DNA from: Capitulum mitella
Lineage: Eukaryota > Arthropoda > Thecostraca > Pollicipedomorpha > Pollicipedidae
Reading direction: 5' to 3'
NCBI GenBank assembly: GCA_030062745.1
Contig: CP099840.1
Location: 5,702,058-5,766,057 of the forward strand
Length of the DNA stretch: 64,000 nucleotides
Part shown: positions 37,483 to 62,849 of the stretch, in pieces
Position numbering within the stretch: position 1 is the stretch's first letter
Layout of the letters: each line of letters starts with the position of its first letter
Notes under the pieces: model-generated
What the model was told of the DNA's origin: nothing
Database searches by the model: none
Seen by the model: the letters and a program-made list of their open reading frames with translations, nothing else
Translations under genes and position numbers: made by a program

Positions 37483-38853
37483 TACCGGCGCAGCCAAAGG
37501 GGGGACCGACCTCCCCCTTAACCCTATTCCCGGCAGGGGGGGGGGCTAAATCCGCCCCCCTCGGGTTTTCTGCTTGCCAATTCCAGGCTTTTTGACGCAG
37601 CTTCATGAAACTTGGTCACTTTTCGTAACTATTCTTTCTACGCGCTGTGACAAGATTTCACAATTCTACTTTGCCCAGGAGCGGAGCCAGGCAACGTTTT
37701 TGGGAGGCACCTCAGGTCATTTTTGGCTATATTGAGGGTAAAAGAAAAATGTCTGCCAAAAACAGCGTTTTTAAAATAGAACTTAAAACTTTATATGGAT
37801 GTATAGCAAAATAGTTGGGCAATGTGCAAACAAAATTTTGTTTATCTGAGGTCACTTTACAAGGTTAGGTCAAGGTCAAAACTTAAAATTTGTTTTTTTG
37901 CAATAATTTTGGCGCTGTTTTTTCAAATGCCAAACCCGGAATACATATGACGTAGAAGGGTGCCCTCTACTTGTGTACCAAGTTTCAGCTTGATATCAGG
38001 TCGGGGCACGGAGCTATGACCTAAAATGTCAGTGCGCGTACCCTATATCGCAATAGCCAAAAAATGAAATTTTTGGAATAGAGTGAATTCAAATGATTGA
38101 AAACGTTTATAGATCATAGCAAATGCACACGAGATCATTCCAAGTGACTCCAAGGTCACTGGAGGTCATCTAACGTCAAAAGTCACAAGTTGATCTGAAG
38201 AACGTGTGGCCATGACAGTTCCCCTTTTTCATGTCCCTGGCACCGCCTATGCTAACGTTATACAAACACTGTAATGCGATTTGTACTTCTTTAGCATAAC
38301 ATGACTAGCAGAAGCCAAAAAAGTGTTTTTAACCTTTTTTGTTCATTCATTTGTTAAAAAACTAATAATCCTTTTTTTGAAACCATGTGAACGCCCATAA
38401 ATTTTCTCAAAATTTCAGATTTGTGGACCCATGGTAGAAGCCCTATCCATAGTCTCTCGATTCACGCCAGTTTCATTGAAATCGGTTGATAAACAACGGA
38501 GTTATAAGAAGTCCAAAAGTACCCCCCATTTTGACATTTTTGCCCCCCCTGTATCCACAAATTTCGAAATTTTGAAAATGCCTTTGTATAAAAATGTAGT
38601 TCACGTCACGGCAAACCGATTGCCGTTTGTTACGATGAAATCGGACAAGTGGTTCTGGAGATCTCAGGGGGGGGGGCCGAATCCGCCCCCCCTGCCGGGA
38701 ATCGACCATACCGTCTAGCCCTCCGGGAATAGGGTTAAGCCTGCATTTTGGTGAAAACCATTGCATATTGTCTTCCCAGCAGGCGATTTACGTATGATTT
38801 CAGTTCACACTGAACTCCAGGTCCCCCTTAAGAAAATCCTGGCTGCGCCCCTG
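37483..38853 (-). mobile_element. hAT-type MITE interrupted by the family A element
   Basis: The two halves, 37483-37521 and 38739-38853, together match the uninterrupted MITE at 3584-3744 in reverse orientation, end to end. The outer ends are ...GCGCAGCC and GGCTGCGCCCCTG. The 8-bp direct repeat GCTAGAGG lies immediately outside both ends (37475-37482 and 38854-38861), the target-duplication length of hAT elements. Without the insert it is about 154 bp. Confidence 0.88.
37522..38734 (+). mobile_element. Family A TTAA-flanked non-autonomous element (piggyBac-like), best-preserved copy
   Basis: 1213 bp, from CCCTATTCCCGG to CCGGGAATAGGG, with TTAA on both sides (37518-37521 and 38735-38738). 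The termini are exact 12-bp inverted repeats, with longer subterminal repeats of G/C runs around CGAATCC. Internal sequence is AT-rich without a coding frame. It holds AGGTCAAGGTCA at 37867-37878 and a diverged half-site array at 38153-38185. It sits inside a hAT-type MITE. Confidence 0.9.
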
Positions 38854-38861
38854 GCTAGAGG

Positions 38862-39500
38862 CGCCCCAGGACCGCCAAATGTACCCCATGTAACAGAGGA
38901 AGATTCTGATGCAGCCACGGAGACTACCGGAAACGTTCAGAGGGCCCATGACACTGCACAGCGGCCCTGAAATCGCCAAAACGTCTTTTGTACCTGCCAG
39001 AGGGCCACTGAGACGACAAAAATGCTCCCCGGAAACGACAAGAGGGGTGTCGAGGACAACAGGCGTACACTGAAACTGCTAGCGAGGAACGTTCGAGACT
39101 GCCAACTAGTAGTCTCTAGTAGCGGGGGCCATTGAGACGACCTGAGGCGGCCTCTGACACCGCTTAACCTTGAGACGTCCAGACATACTCCTAAAATGCC
39201 CGGAGGACCTGGAGCATTGCCAGAGGCGCCTCTGTCACGGCGGAGAGAGACTTTGATAGGGTCTCCGTTTCTGCACGAGGGGCTTCTTGGACGCAAAAAT
39301 TTCCCAGGGACGACAGGAGGGAACCCAAGATGGCTTCTGTCCCTGGAACTGTCAGAGGGGTCCACGACGCTACCCGAGGTGTCCCTGGAACTGCCAAAAG
39401 AGCGCCTGAGACGTCCCAAGGGGCACATGAAACTGCAAAAGGAACCTGAGACCGCTGGAGGACACTAACGCGGCAGACGGCCCGAGACCCACAAAAAGCT
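38862..39500. repeat. Degenerate 20-21 bp satellite, right block
   Basis: About thirty units of 20-21 bp, for example CGGCCCTGAAATCGCCAAAA and GGGCCACTGAGACGACAAAA. Because 20 is not a multiple of three, the open frames here change composition along their length and are not coding. The right block is about twice as long as the left. They were one array before the MITE inserted. Confidence 0.7.
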
Positions 39501-39804
39501 AGCAAAAACGTTCCCAGAAGTTATGGGGGGGGGGGGCAGAGGGGTTCCTGGAGTCTAAACCAGATAAGGGCACTACATTTGAAATAGAGGAGGGTGCAGC
39601 CGCCTGAAATCCCACCGTTGTTGTCATATTTCGGCCACTTTGTAGAACAAAAAAAAAGGAACAAAACGCAAAATTTTGTTAAATTAGGTGATGCGCTTGA
39701 GTTTTTCCGTTTACGTTATATGGTAGAAAAACGCAACATTACATCAAATATTTCGGACTAAACCCGAGCGGATCAATATTTTCTCCCATATCTGAAGAGC
39801 AAAT

Positions 39805-40575
39805 AGAAATGGGGAGGTACGGCCGGGAGGGAAGCCCCGCGTTGATCATTCCCCTTGGCAGAATCCCGGATCCACCCTGCCAGGGGCATGAAAAAGGGCA
39901 ACTGTCATGGTCGCATGTTCATCAGGTCAGCTCACGATCTTTGGCCTCAGATGACGTCGGATCATCTCAGTCACGTGTAATGGTTTTAGGTACATTTCAT
40001 AGTGTTTGAAAACGTTCATAATCATTTAAATCGACCATATTTTTAAAATTTATGTGTATGACCGTCGTGGTATAGGATAGAGGAGTTCACATTTTAGGTC
40101 ATAGCTCCATGACTTGACATTATACCAACCTGGGACTTGAAACGCTGGTAGAGAACATAGTTCTGAACTCGACTTTAAACAATAAGTGCCAGACATATTG
40201 ACACAAAACTAGATTTTGATTTTTTGACCTTTACCTGGCCATGTGACGTGATCTGAAGTCATTAAGAATATTTCTGTGTTTTCCCAGTTATTTGCCTAAA
40301 CATTCAAATAAGTGCTACAATTATGTCTCAAAAACTCTGTTTCTGGCGGCCATTTTCTTACCTTCAGCAATGCTAAAAATGGCCTGAGGTACCTCCAAAA
40401 AACTTGGTCTGGCTCCGTTCCTGAGCAAAGCATATCTACGAAAATTTACAGTAATATGTAGGAAGAATAGAGATGAGAAGTGACAACGTTTCGTGGAGCT
40501 CCTCCCAAAACGCTGGAAATGTTGAGCAAAAAACCGGAGGGGCTTCTGAAGCCCTCCCCTGATGCAGGAATAGGG
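39805..40575 (-). mobile_element. Family A element, inverted and internally shortened old copy
   Basis: In reverse orientation it matches the family over the GGCCTGAGGTACCTCCAAAA and GAGCAAAG segments and ends GCAGGAATAGGG followed by CTAA (40576-40579). Much of the terminal 500 bp of the other side is missing, so the left boundary is approximate. Its half-site array (slots read in reverse near 39945-39965) keeps the 4/1 spacing. Confidence 0.65.
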
Positions 40576-40579
40576 CTAA

Positions 40580-43500
40580 CACGGTCAAGAGGCCGAGAAC
40601 AAGGTACGCCGTTCTCGCAGCACTGGCCGGCCGTCGTTACCGACGGTCGCCGGACAGTTCGGCTGTCTTACGCCACCTCTCGACATGGACGTGATACGGG
40701 GGGCGTGCAGCGAGGCGAGCGAGCGAGGCCACAGGGTACCGGTAACCGAGACGGCGGGTAACCGTCCGCCGTGCGGCGACGGCAGCCGAGTGTCTCGGCT
40801 CCACCGTAACCTGCCTGTCACGATCACGAATATGACTCGGTGTGCATTTTTCTTGTAGGTGTCCGTGTGATTGCCAACAGCTCCGTGAATGCGATATAAC
40901 CCTTCCTGACGTTCTGTTTTCAGGTGCACATTCATGTGGTTACAGCTTATCCAAGTGTCATGATCCGACCTGACCACTTTGCCTTTTGTTCGCTTGGTTA
41001 CAGTTTCGTCATGTGCGCACGGGCGAACATTCGGTCAGGCCATTTTCACTGTAATATGCTATAAGTGAATGGTATTATAGCTTATATATATGTACGTAGT
41101 ATATGCAGTACATGCAGTGGAGTTCGCACTCGTTCTGACCTTAAACAAAACACCGGTGCAGTGTTAGAAGTAAGGAAATATGTGATGTTTAATGAACAAT
41201 ATGCTCAGTAGTGCACATTCAGGAAAATGTTTCAAAATTGGAGACGTCCGATTCCTACCGCCCGGAGAAAGATGGAAGGGCAGGGCTGCTGAAAAAGCCC
41301 TACGCCAAACGGAATCCCGATGACACCTTTGCTTGTGTGATTTTTAATCCGGGTCATCCACGCAGTGCACAGTTCTTCGGGGAATCTCGCTACCCAAGGA
41401 AAAGACAATTTAAACAGGACACTCACACACAACAGAAGGACAAGGAACGTTCTCGTATTTAAGCCTACAGCGCTGCGCTCCAGGATAATTTCCATGTTTA
41501 TTTACTTAAGTGCGGAAGGCGGCCGGCGTATCGCATCCAGTCACACGCACACCATGTATGACACGGTTGACAATGCCTCCCCAAGAACTCTGGCAAAAAT
41601 GAGGGTGGCCAGATGTTTTGTTGTGGAGACAGTTCGGGGCGTGGGTAGGCATCAAGGCAGCTTCTTTTTTAATTAGACCTATTCCGCCTCCGCTGCTCGG
41701 TTTATGTGAGTTTCAGTCTGAGCTGCTGCAGTTCATCCGACGGGACTGCGATGAAAAGCCGACAAAAACGACGTTTTGGTGTGGTCTGACATTCTCCATT
41801 CATCAAAGCGGCTCTCACTGGGTTCTAGGTCCAGATTGGTCGCGAGTCTGCAGGGCTGGTGGGTTACGTAAGCCAACGAATTTCGGGGCGGTAAGATGCT
41901 CATGGGACAAGACGTCTGAGACAATCCGTGAAATAGCAGTCATGCCAACGGATGTCCTCGGACAGCATCCGTTGACCTGATTCTGCGACAAACGGGACAT
42001 GGGCCAGGGAGAACAGATAGCATTTTAAGATAAACTGTTTGATGCTTCACGCACAGGAGAAATCAGTTTCTTCGCACGACTCGTCGCACTACTGCCAACA
42101 TCTCAATTACAAGGCCTGTTCCGGCTGGCCGTTGAAGCTTTTTCATTTTGACTTCTCCGTGGTGTGTGTCAGCTGCGAATGTTTCACGACCTGCGAGTGA
42201 TGGCCGTATGAGCTTCTATGAATGTGCTAGCTCCCCTACTGCTCAGCCGTGTCACTAAGGTGGAATTGTGCCAGTGACGCTGGGTAGCTCCACAAAGGCA
42301 ATGCAATGCATACCGAAGGCAATACTTCCCTTTGGTCCCCAACTAAGTCGAGCTACGATTTCAACATGCTCGACATTACGTACACGAACACTGTGAGGAG
42401 TTTCTTAGAGATCACGACTCCGAAGTCCTTGTTCGTCATGCTATTTAACCTTTAGTGACTACACATCCTGAGGTCATGGGGCTTCTGGGGATAAAGAGCA
42501 GAGGTCCGGTTTTAAGCAGCGATTCCATAAACCAAATATGGGCTCCGATGTCTATTTTAATTGGAAAAAACGTGCAGTGGTAGAAACCCTGGTGCTTCAA
42601 AGGGAAAATGTTCGGACCGCGGTGACTGCTGTTTTGTTTCTGCGGTCCGTGTGGCACCCGTCAGGGAAGAGGTGTTTTTAGTTCACGACGGCGGAAGTCC
42701 GTAAGTCAAAGCCTGTTTCCCTGAGTGTTTTTGAGGGGTTTCAGGCCGCACTGAGCTGCGCCCGCACGCATCAAAACGCGCTGATTTTTTAATGTTCGTG
42801 GTTTGTTTCCTGCACTGAAACATGCCAGCCTTCTTTATTCACTCAGTCGCGTTGAAGCAGTGCCGTTGCAAGAATACTCTAACGAGGGGGCCTGATCCGT
42901 GGAATAGGACTGATCAGACTCACCTCCAGCTATCTGAATGAGACCCAGTCAGACCCGATCTGGGTGATCCGATCCAACCATTCTGAATGAGGGTGTGCAT
43001 TGGGAAGACGTGTTGAATGAGAGTATGCAAGTGAAAAAATGAAAGCTGTTTGTACATGTAACTTTAGATCAAGAGGCTAACCAGCTTTTGCGGCTTTGAA
43101 CGTGGTTGTCGATAAGGAGGGAATGGGGCCCGTGACCATCGGAACACTTTCTCGGCTTCGTCTCCAGGTCCATGAGGCGAGAAATATGTCGCCTTTTTCC
43201 CATCAAAAACGCATTCCATTAAGCGAACTTCCTGAATTTGACGCTCTCCGATCATTACATTTAACTCTGGCTCGAGAGGGACGGAATCCGTCCACTGCAC
43301 CACGCTTTCTTTTCAAGCTCTGGGGCGTTGTGGAGCAGCGGCGTGAAATCTTAGGTAGCTGATCTCTATTCAGTTCAACGCACGCTGGGACGCACCTCAG
43401 TTCGGGTCGCATAAGGTCGTGGATGTATCCGTTCACTTAATTTTTAAAGACACGTTTCGGAATTCGGCAGCTTTTCGCACAAACATCATGACTTGCTCGC

Positions 43501-43612
43501 TTAATGAAAGACCATAGGTTGTACCCAATATGACTGCCGAGTTGTTGACTGGATATCCAGTTACCTTTTAGGGCCTTTTAAAGCTGTGAGGCCAAGTAAC
43601 CTGATTATAAAC
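40580..43612. other. Intergenic, nothing identified
   Basis: Mixed composition with a GC-rich patch at 40580-40810. Frames up to 130 codons have no recognisable content. Confidence 0.5.

Positions 43613-43671
<59 letters not shown>
43613..43671. repeat. (TA)n microsatellite
   Basis: 59 bp of almost perfect TA dinucleotides with one ACA interruption near the left end. Confidence 0.97.
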
Positions 43672-43673
<2 letters not shown>

Positions 43674-46204
43674 GATAACAGTCTGATATTATTTTTTTCT
43701 TTTTTTGGTTAGTCTGAACATTTTGATAGCGGTGGGCTGCAAACAAATCGTGTAAGGTACCGTTTTGGTTTGAAAGTGGCGAAGAGGTGATAGCCGGCAA
43801 TGTCACATCACGTTACAGCAAAACACGATGATTTGTCACTGGTAGTTACTTCAGTGGATTAAAATCTGTCAATATCCTGACCTGACGTGTTTATTTGACG
43901 TAACACTCGTTCATGGTGCGCGCCAAAATAAGTGATGGTGTGCTAAGGATAAGACGTAATGCGAATATTAAACATCACTCTTTTATAACGGTAATGACAT
44001 ACAACTAATTCATCCGCAAGGCGATATTTTTGGCCGCGACTCAATAAAGCAAACAAGTTTTTCATCGCTCTGGCATTCATCATGACTGAATACAAAACCA
44101 CCAAAGCGTTCCGGCGTAGCGTCGATACGTTGTGTAGTGGTTTTATCCAACAATTTGTATAAAACACAATTTCTTTTCCGTAGGCAGAAAGATCAGTCCC
44201 CATTTCCTAATTTTGATTGCCATGATCGGTTATTCCCATTACCGGCCCGTCGGGCAGCGAAGGCAGCCACCGCAGCTGGACGTGCAGTCATCAAGCCTGC
44301 TGGGTATCTTATACAGGAAGACATAAGAATCCACGTGGGACCTCCTACCACTGCATCATGAAGCTGGTGCCGTACCGTTGATACGTAAAAATCCGAGTTA
44401 AAAAAGCAAACAAATATTTGACTCAGTAGTAGGCAAATAAGACATGTCGTTGGATTTGATGTTGAGTGTTGAGTGCTGAATCTATTTTGGTTTCCTGGCT
44501 GTTCTGCGTGCCCCTTGCTTGACAGTGGAACTTCGCTGGTGGAAATGGTGATCATCGTTTTCACCATTTCCAGCCTCATGCTGGTCATTTTGAAGCCACG
44601 CATTTCCATAACAAAGGAGCGTCACAGTCTAAACCAGTTGAAGGTTTTAGTGCAACTACCCTAAAGTATTAATGGAGTTCATGGTATTGGCTTTATACTG
44701 TGGAAAATCAGCCTTGCCACCACAAGCTGGCAAGTCTGATTTCTGACATTTGAAGACAAAATTTCCGAAAATTCCACCTTCTTCATTTGTTTGTTAGATC
44801 GCTGCTGCCCCAGAGTACCGTCCTCGTCAGCGTCCGTCCCGGCGTCTCATTTCGCCGCGACCTTAAAGCCGGAATATCGCGCTGTACTGGGAATTTGGCG
44901 CCGGAGGGGGGGCTCCGTCCATTTCCACCCGTCTCCGGTTAATCGCCGCTCCATCGGGCGCCCGTCGCCGCGGCGCTGATGGGGTCGGTCGTCGCCGTGA
45001 CCGCTCGGACTCGCAGCCGCCCGGCGGCACGAGCTGCACGTGCCGGCCTCCGCACGGCGCACCCGACTCCACTGATCGGTGGCTCCGATCATCGCCATCA
45101 GGTCAGAGCGGATTCGCCGGATCGATGGGGCAGAGGGACCATCTCGGCGGCGCGGCACGACCCGCGTGCACGCTGCACCGTGGCGTGGTAGGCCACGGCC
45201 GAGCTGCTCTCGGTGCCGGCGCTGGTGCTACTTCGTGGACGTTTTGCTGGACACAGGGGATGGAACGTGCCCCTTGTGAGCCGTTCTTTACCACTAGGTC
45301 ACACGTGGAAGGAATTATGAAGAGAAATGGCCGTGCAAAAGTTCTCGCTAAATGGGATAAACCACCAGTTGCATATCCATCTTAGGTCAGTGTTCAGAAA
45401 GGGTTCCTGAGACCAGAACGTTAGCTGAGAATTGAACCAACAGGTCACTAAAAGCTCAGAATTGGAAGACCATGATCATTCTATGCAGTAAGTCATTTTG
45501 CGACACGTAATATTTTGTTTGCACGTCCTGGATCTGCAAGTCAACCTTTAGGGTGGCTTTAATCAATTTCCGAGGATACCGCTGAATTTAAAGCGAGCGT
45601 GTGCTTCACCGCGAAAACATTCACAAAGCGCCTTTCAGGGTTGTCAGCCATGGCACCCAAGGGCTCCAGTTTGGGACTGTTCTGGGGAAATATTGATGTT
45701 TCGTTTCGCTTCTTTACATGCAGTGCTCGTATGCGTGACATTACTTCCAAAAGTCCGAGGAAGCGTCTCTCATCCCTTGTGAAGCCATGCTAGCAACATA
45801 CACGTATTTTGTTCGCGGACACATGTTCTGACGTCGTTCTATCGGAACATCTGCTGACGCTCCCCTGAAACCTTCCTCTTGATATTTCTCCACTCCTCGA
45901 AACACGTTTGACCTCAGATGCACGTGTGCTCGATGACAGCAGAGAGCATCGTATCCACCCCTGAACACCACCATAGACTGGATTCGGGATGAGTGTTCGA
46001 AACGCTCTTACCGCGACACTGTAATGCTCATTCCGCAACAAGGGGAAACGGAAGCACATGAATGATGTGCTGCCAGTAAGTACCTCTGTATTCCTGGAGA
46101 AGCGCCTCAGACGCTGCCTTTGTGGTACGGTTGATCGTAGAGGGATAGGGGAAACTGCCCAATGAGAGCCATCCTGCCTAATTGCGCCGGAGTTCTGAAG
46201 GACA

Positions 46205-46216
46205 GAGAGAGAGGGA

Positions 46217-46256
<40 letters not shown>

Positions 46257-46278
46257 GAGAGAGAGAGAGAGAGAGAGG

Positions 46279-46317
<39 letters not shown>
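46205..46317. repeat. Interrupted (GA)n microsatellite
   Basis: 113 bp of GA units with several GGG interruptions. Unlike the perfect tract at 56511 it has decayed. Confidence 0.96.
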
Positions 46318-46320
<3 letters not shown>

Positions 46321-47749
46321 CATGACAGCAGATTCGGTCCTTTTGTCTTTCTCTCTGTCAGCGGTACAGACGCGTGGTGGGCCCGTCAAGTTTCAGTGCA
46401 GGTTTATAATGGTTATCTAACTTGTGCTACCCTGCTATAATTGTGCTGACTGTGATGAAGAAAACTGGTAAAACTAGAAAAAAGGAACAAGAAGACTACA
46501 ACGTGTCTCTGTTGTGGAATTACGCTTCTCTTGACCAGAATAGAGGTGATACGCAAACGCGTTTTTATCCGCGGTTAGTTTTGTTGTTAGAGCCATTGCC
46601 CTTATCGCGTCACCGATTGCCGAGCATATTGCGCCATCCACTGTCTCGTATGTGAGAATCACGCAGGGGGATTTCGGCTGCAGAGGGGGCACATTGGGAG
46701 TGACGCAGAAGCGTCGCCAGAGCCTCCTTGAGAGGGCTGCGGCCCTCAGCGCCCCATCCCCCTCACGGAGCCCGTTTAGCTCCCGCCGTAAACGCGTCTC
46801 GCGGAAACGAATGTAAAACACCGATTTTCCTCATTCACCATGTAATTAACGCCGCCAAGTATCGCATACAGCCCCCAGGCCGGAGATCCTAGCGACATCC
46901 TTGGCACGAGAACCTTCTATCAATCTTGCTGGTAAATGTTCTTTTTTTAGATTTAGGCCAATTCATTTAGAGGAGGCGGCTCGCCGTGGACGCGCGCGGT
47001 ACCCTTCGGAACCAAGTGACCTCGCAGTGCCCGCCCCTATTGGGGGATTTAGCTGCCACTGCAGGAATCCTCTCCCCAGCTGACATACTGAAATAGGCCC
47101 TGGAAGGAGAGAGTGCACCCTTCTCAAACCCCAAAAACCCTTCTGATTTCGTTGACCTTACTTCGACGTTGAGGAAATGCAGAACCGTTTTATTTCTGGC
47201 CTTAACAGCAAACCGTTTTCGGTTCACAACAGGGGGATGGACCCCAAGCCCATCGGATGCGCCTATGGAGCCACCTCCATTGGGTCTGCCCAGCATCCTG
47301 TCGGGGTGCGAGCTTCTCTTCCGCCTGATGAAGAGCGTTGGCAGCAATAACAAGCGTCATAATATACCAGATAGTGAGTGTTACATTATCCGCTTGCTTC
47401 CGCAAAACTACAAGGAACTCCGTATCATTTCTATGGTGGCGCGATAAGGCATCACGCGGCACAAATATGGCAGGGCTGCCCTAATTACGTCTTTTGTAAC
47501 GCCTTACTAGAAATTAAACTGAAAAAATAGCAGGCAAAAACTGAAACACTAGAACGCCGGATGTCCTGGTGTTCAATAGACCAGATAAGATATGTGAAAA
47601 GAGAAATGAGGCAATTTTTGTCTGAAAAATCGAAATGAGGCATGGTCACAATGTCCTTTTTCGAAAAGGGGACGCAAATTGGGCAGCATCACTTACTAAC
47701 GTGCACGCGCCTGTTTTCTCAATCGCTGCACTTATGATACCAGCCAAGA

Positions 47750-47822
47750 ACACACACACGCGCGCACACACACACACGTACACGCACACGCACGCGCACG
47801 GACACGCACACGTGCGCACACA
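47750..47822. repeat. (CA/CG)n compound microsatellite
   Basis: 73 bp of alternating purine-pyrimidine CA, CG and TG dinucleotides, a composition prone to left-handed (Z) DNA. Confidence 0.95.
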
Positions 47823-48144
47823 ACGCCCTAGCGTTCATGCGAATTTTGAGTTTAAATGCGACGCCTGGTTCGTGGTTAACACCGACAAGTGAAGGGCTAA
47901 GAATGCAAATTTTGTTAACAATCTTCAGGAACTGCGATCCCAGGAGGGCCAATTTCATCCGAGACACGCTGCCGTTCCTATCTAGCCTATCGTTTTCTAC
48001 TTTCCATTTCAAGATGGAGAGCCGTGAAAAACGTCGTCGCGACAATTCCCTTGTGTTTGATGTAGGTCTGGTAAACACTTAGAATTCAACACGGTTGCAC
48101 CTCGTTACTCACATCTCTCACCTCGGCTAAAAGGAGCGAAACCA

Positions 48145-48830
48145 ACGGCCGAATACACAGAATTTATTTCATTTGTCTACAGTAGAAACACGCACGGTTC
48201 ACGCACTCCCGCCTATCTGGTCACAGATTAGTAAAACAGAGCCCGCGGCTCGAGCAGCACGCAGTCCACCGCACAGAGGCCCGGGCCGGGCGCGCCGCAC
48301 GCTGCGTAACAAAAACAAACCTAGGAGAAACGAGACGGCGTCGGTGGCGTCGCCTGGCGCCGGCGGCCGGCAGCTGAAGTTGCCGCCGCGGCCACCGGGC
48401 GTCGCGCTGACGCCGACAGCCAGCTCGGGCGAATTTATCGACCGCCGAGCGCCGACGGAGAGACAATTGGGTACTAGGGCGCCGCGCCGGACTGCGGCTT
48501 TCGCCGGCCGGCGCGAGCGACTAGGGCGCGAGCCTCGGACACGCCGCATGGGTCCGCCGGCGCCGCGGCCAGGCGGGCGGGCAGGCCGGCGACGGGCGCC
48601 GGCACCGCGCCCTCACCCCGCGGGCGGCACCGCGCCGCCGCCGCGACGCCGCGGCGGCGGCGGAAACCAGTCGACACGCCCGCGAAAAGAAACGCAAACG
48701 CCACTCCGGACCAGCCGAACTGAACGCGCGGACCAACGAAAACGGCGCAACTCAATGATATGTCCGCGGGCGATGCGGCTGAACACACGGCGGTGCTGCC
48801 GCCTGGCGGAGCGACGGTGGCGCCGCCAGC
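48145..48830 (-). other. PRL-1: PRL-1 3' untranslated region (inferred)
   Basis: About 685 bases of mostly very GC-rich sequence run from the TGA to the first minus-strand AATAAA. Length and position suit a 3' UTR. A 250-codon open frame on the plus strand covers exon 4 and this region, but it is low-complexity Arg/Pro/Gly and looks like a shadow of GC content. The cleavage point is estimated 15-20 bases beyond the signal. Confidence 0.5.
48163..48168 (-). promoter_or_regulatory. Poly(A) signal AATAAA for PRL-1
   Basis: The plus strand reads TTTATT, so the transcript reads AATAAA. It is the first canonical signal after the PRL-1 stop codon, at the point where GC-rich sequence gives way to AT-richer sequence. 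Confidence 0.5.
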
Positions 48831-62488
<13,658 letters not shown>

Positions 62489-62504
62489 TTCAGTGGAGGC
62501 CGGA
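62489..62504 (-). other. PRL-1: PRL-1 5' UTR segment joined to coding exon 1, with predicted acceptor
   Basis: Sixteen bases before the start codon, the minus strand has a good 3' splice site, CCTGCTTTCCAG. This suggests that the first coding exon begins at 62504 and is joined to an upstream noncoding exon. Confidence 0.45.
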
Positions 62505-62604
62505 CTGGAAAGCAGGCGGCGGCGCGGCGGCGGCGTCCGGGCTCACACAGACTCGCTCCGCGCTGGCGGCGGCGGACCCTAACGCGATCTCGCGCGGCGC
62601 CTCA

Positions 62605-62662
62605 GGGCGGCGTCGGCGGCGGCGGCGGAGGCGGCGTCGGCAGCGGCGGCGACGGCAGCGGG
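62605..62662. repeat. GGC/CCG-rich trinucleotide tract near the PRL-1 start
   Basis: An imperfect GGC/GTC/GGA triplet run within a GC-rich stretch. If the 5' exon model is right it lies in the short 5' UTR intron; if not, it lies in the 5' UTR itself. Confidence 0.6.
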
Positions 62663-62800
62663 TCGAACCAACTCAACCCATGTGGCCGCCGGAACTGGAA
62701 GCGCAGGCTGGAGGCAGCGCGCGGAGGATCAGTACCGACCGGCGCCGGCGGGCGGCCGCTGCTGCGCCCCTCTATTTGTGCTGGGAACGGCAGAACTCAC

Positions 62801-62849
62801 TGCTCCCCTTCAGCAGCTCCATACGGCTGAAGCCTCGCCCGGACTGGTG
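62801..62849 (-). other. PRL-1: Predicted PRL-1 upstream exon carrying a short upstream ORF
   Basis: A strong pyrimidine-rich acceptor (CCGTTCGTTTCAG, AG at 62851-62850) and a strong donor (AGCA then GTGAGT, GT at 62800-62799) bound 49 bases. The exon has an ATG at 62822. Joined to the acceptor at 62504, this ATG opens a 13-codon frame, MELLKGSIRPPLK, whose TGA overlaps the PRL-1 start as ATGA. The exon is inferred from splice signals only. Its position 296 bases upstream of the coding exon, in the GC-rich promoter-like region, fits. Confidence 0.35.

Larger units (their letters stand above)
43672..48144. other. Intergenic; GC island at 44790-45250 and two microsatellites
   Basis: Downstream of PRL-1 in transcript sense. 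No protein-like frame apart from compositional ones in the GC island. Confidence 0.5.

Noticed and set aside
37268-39505. Collagen-like or other repeat protein in the 20-bp satellite
   Set aside because: The period is not a multiple of three, so the frame rotates and no consistent peptide repeat results.
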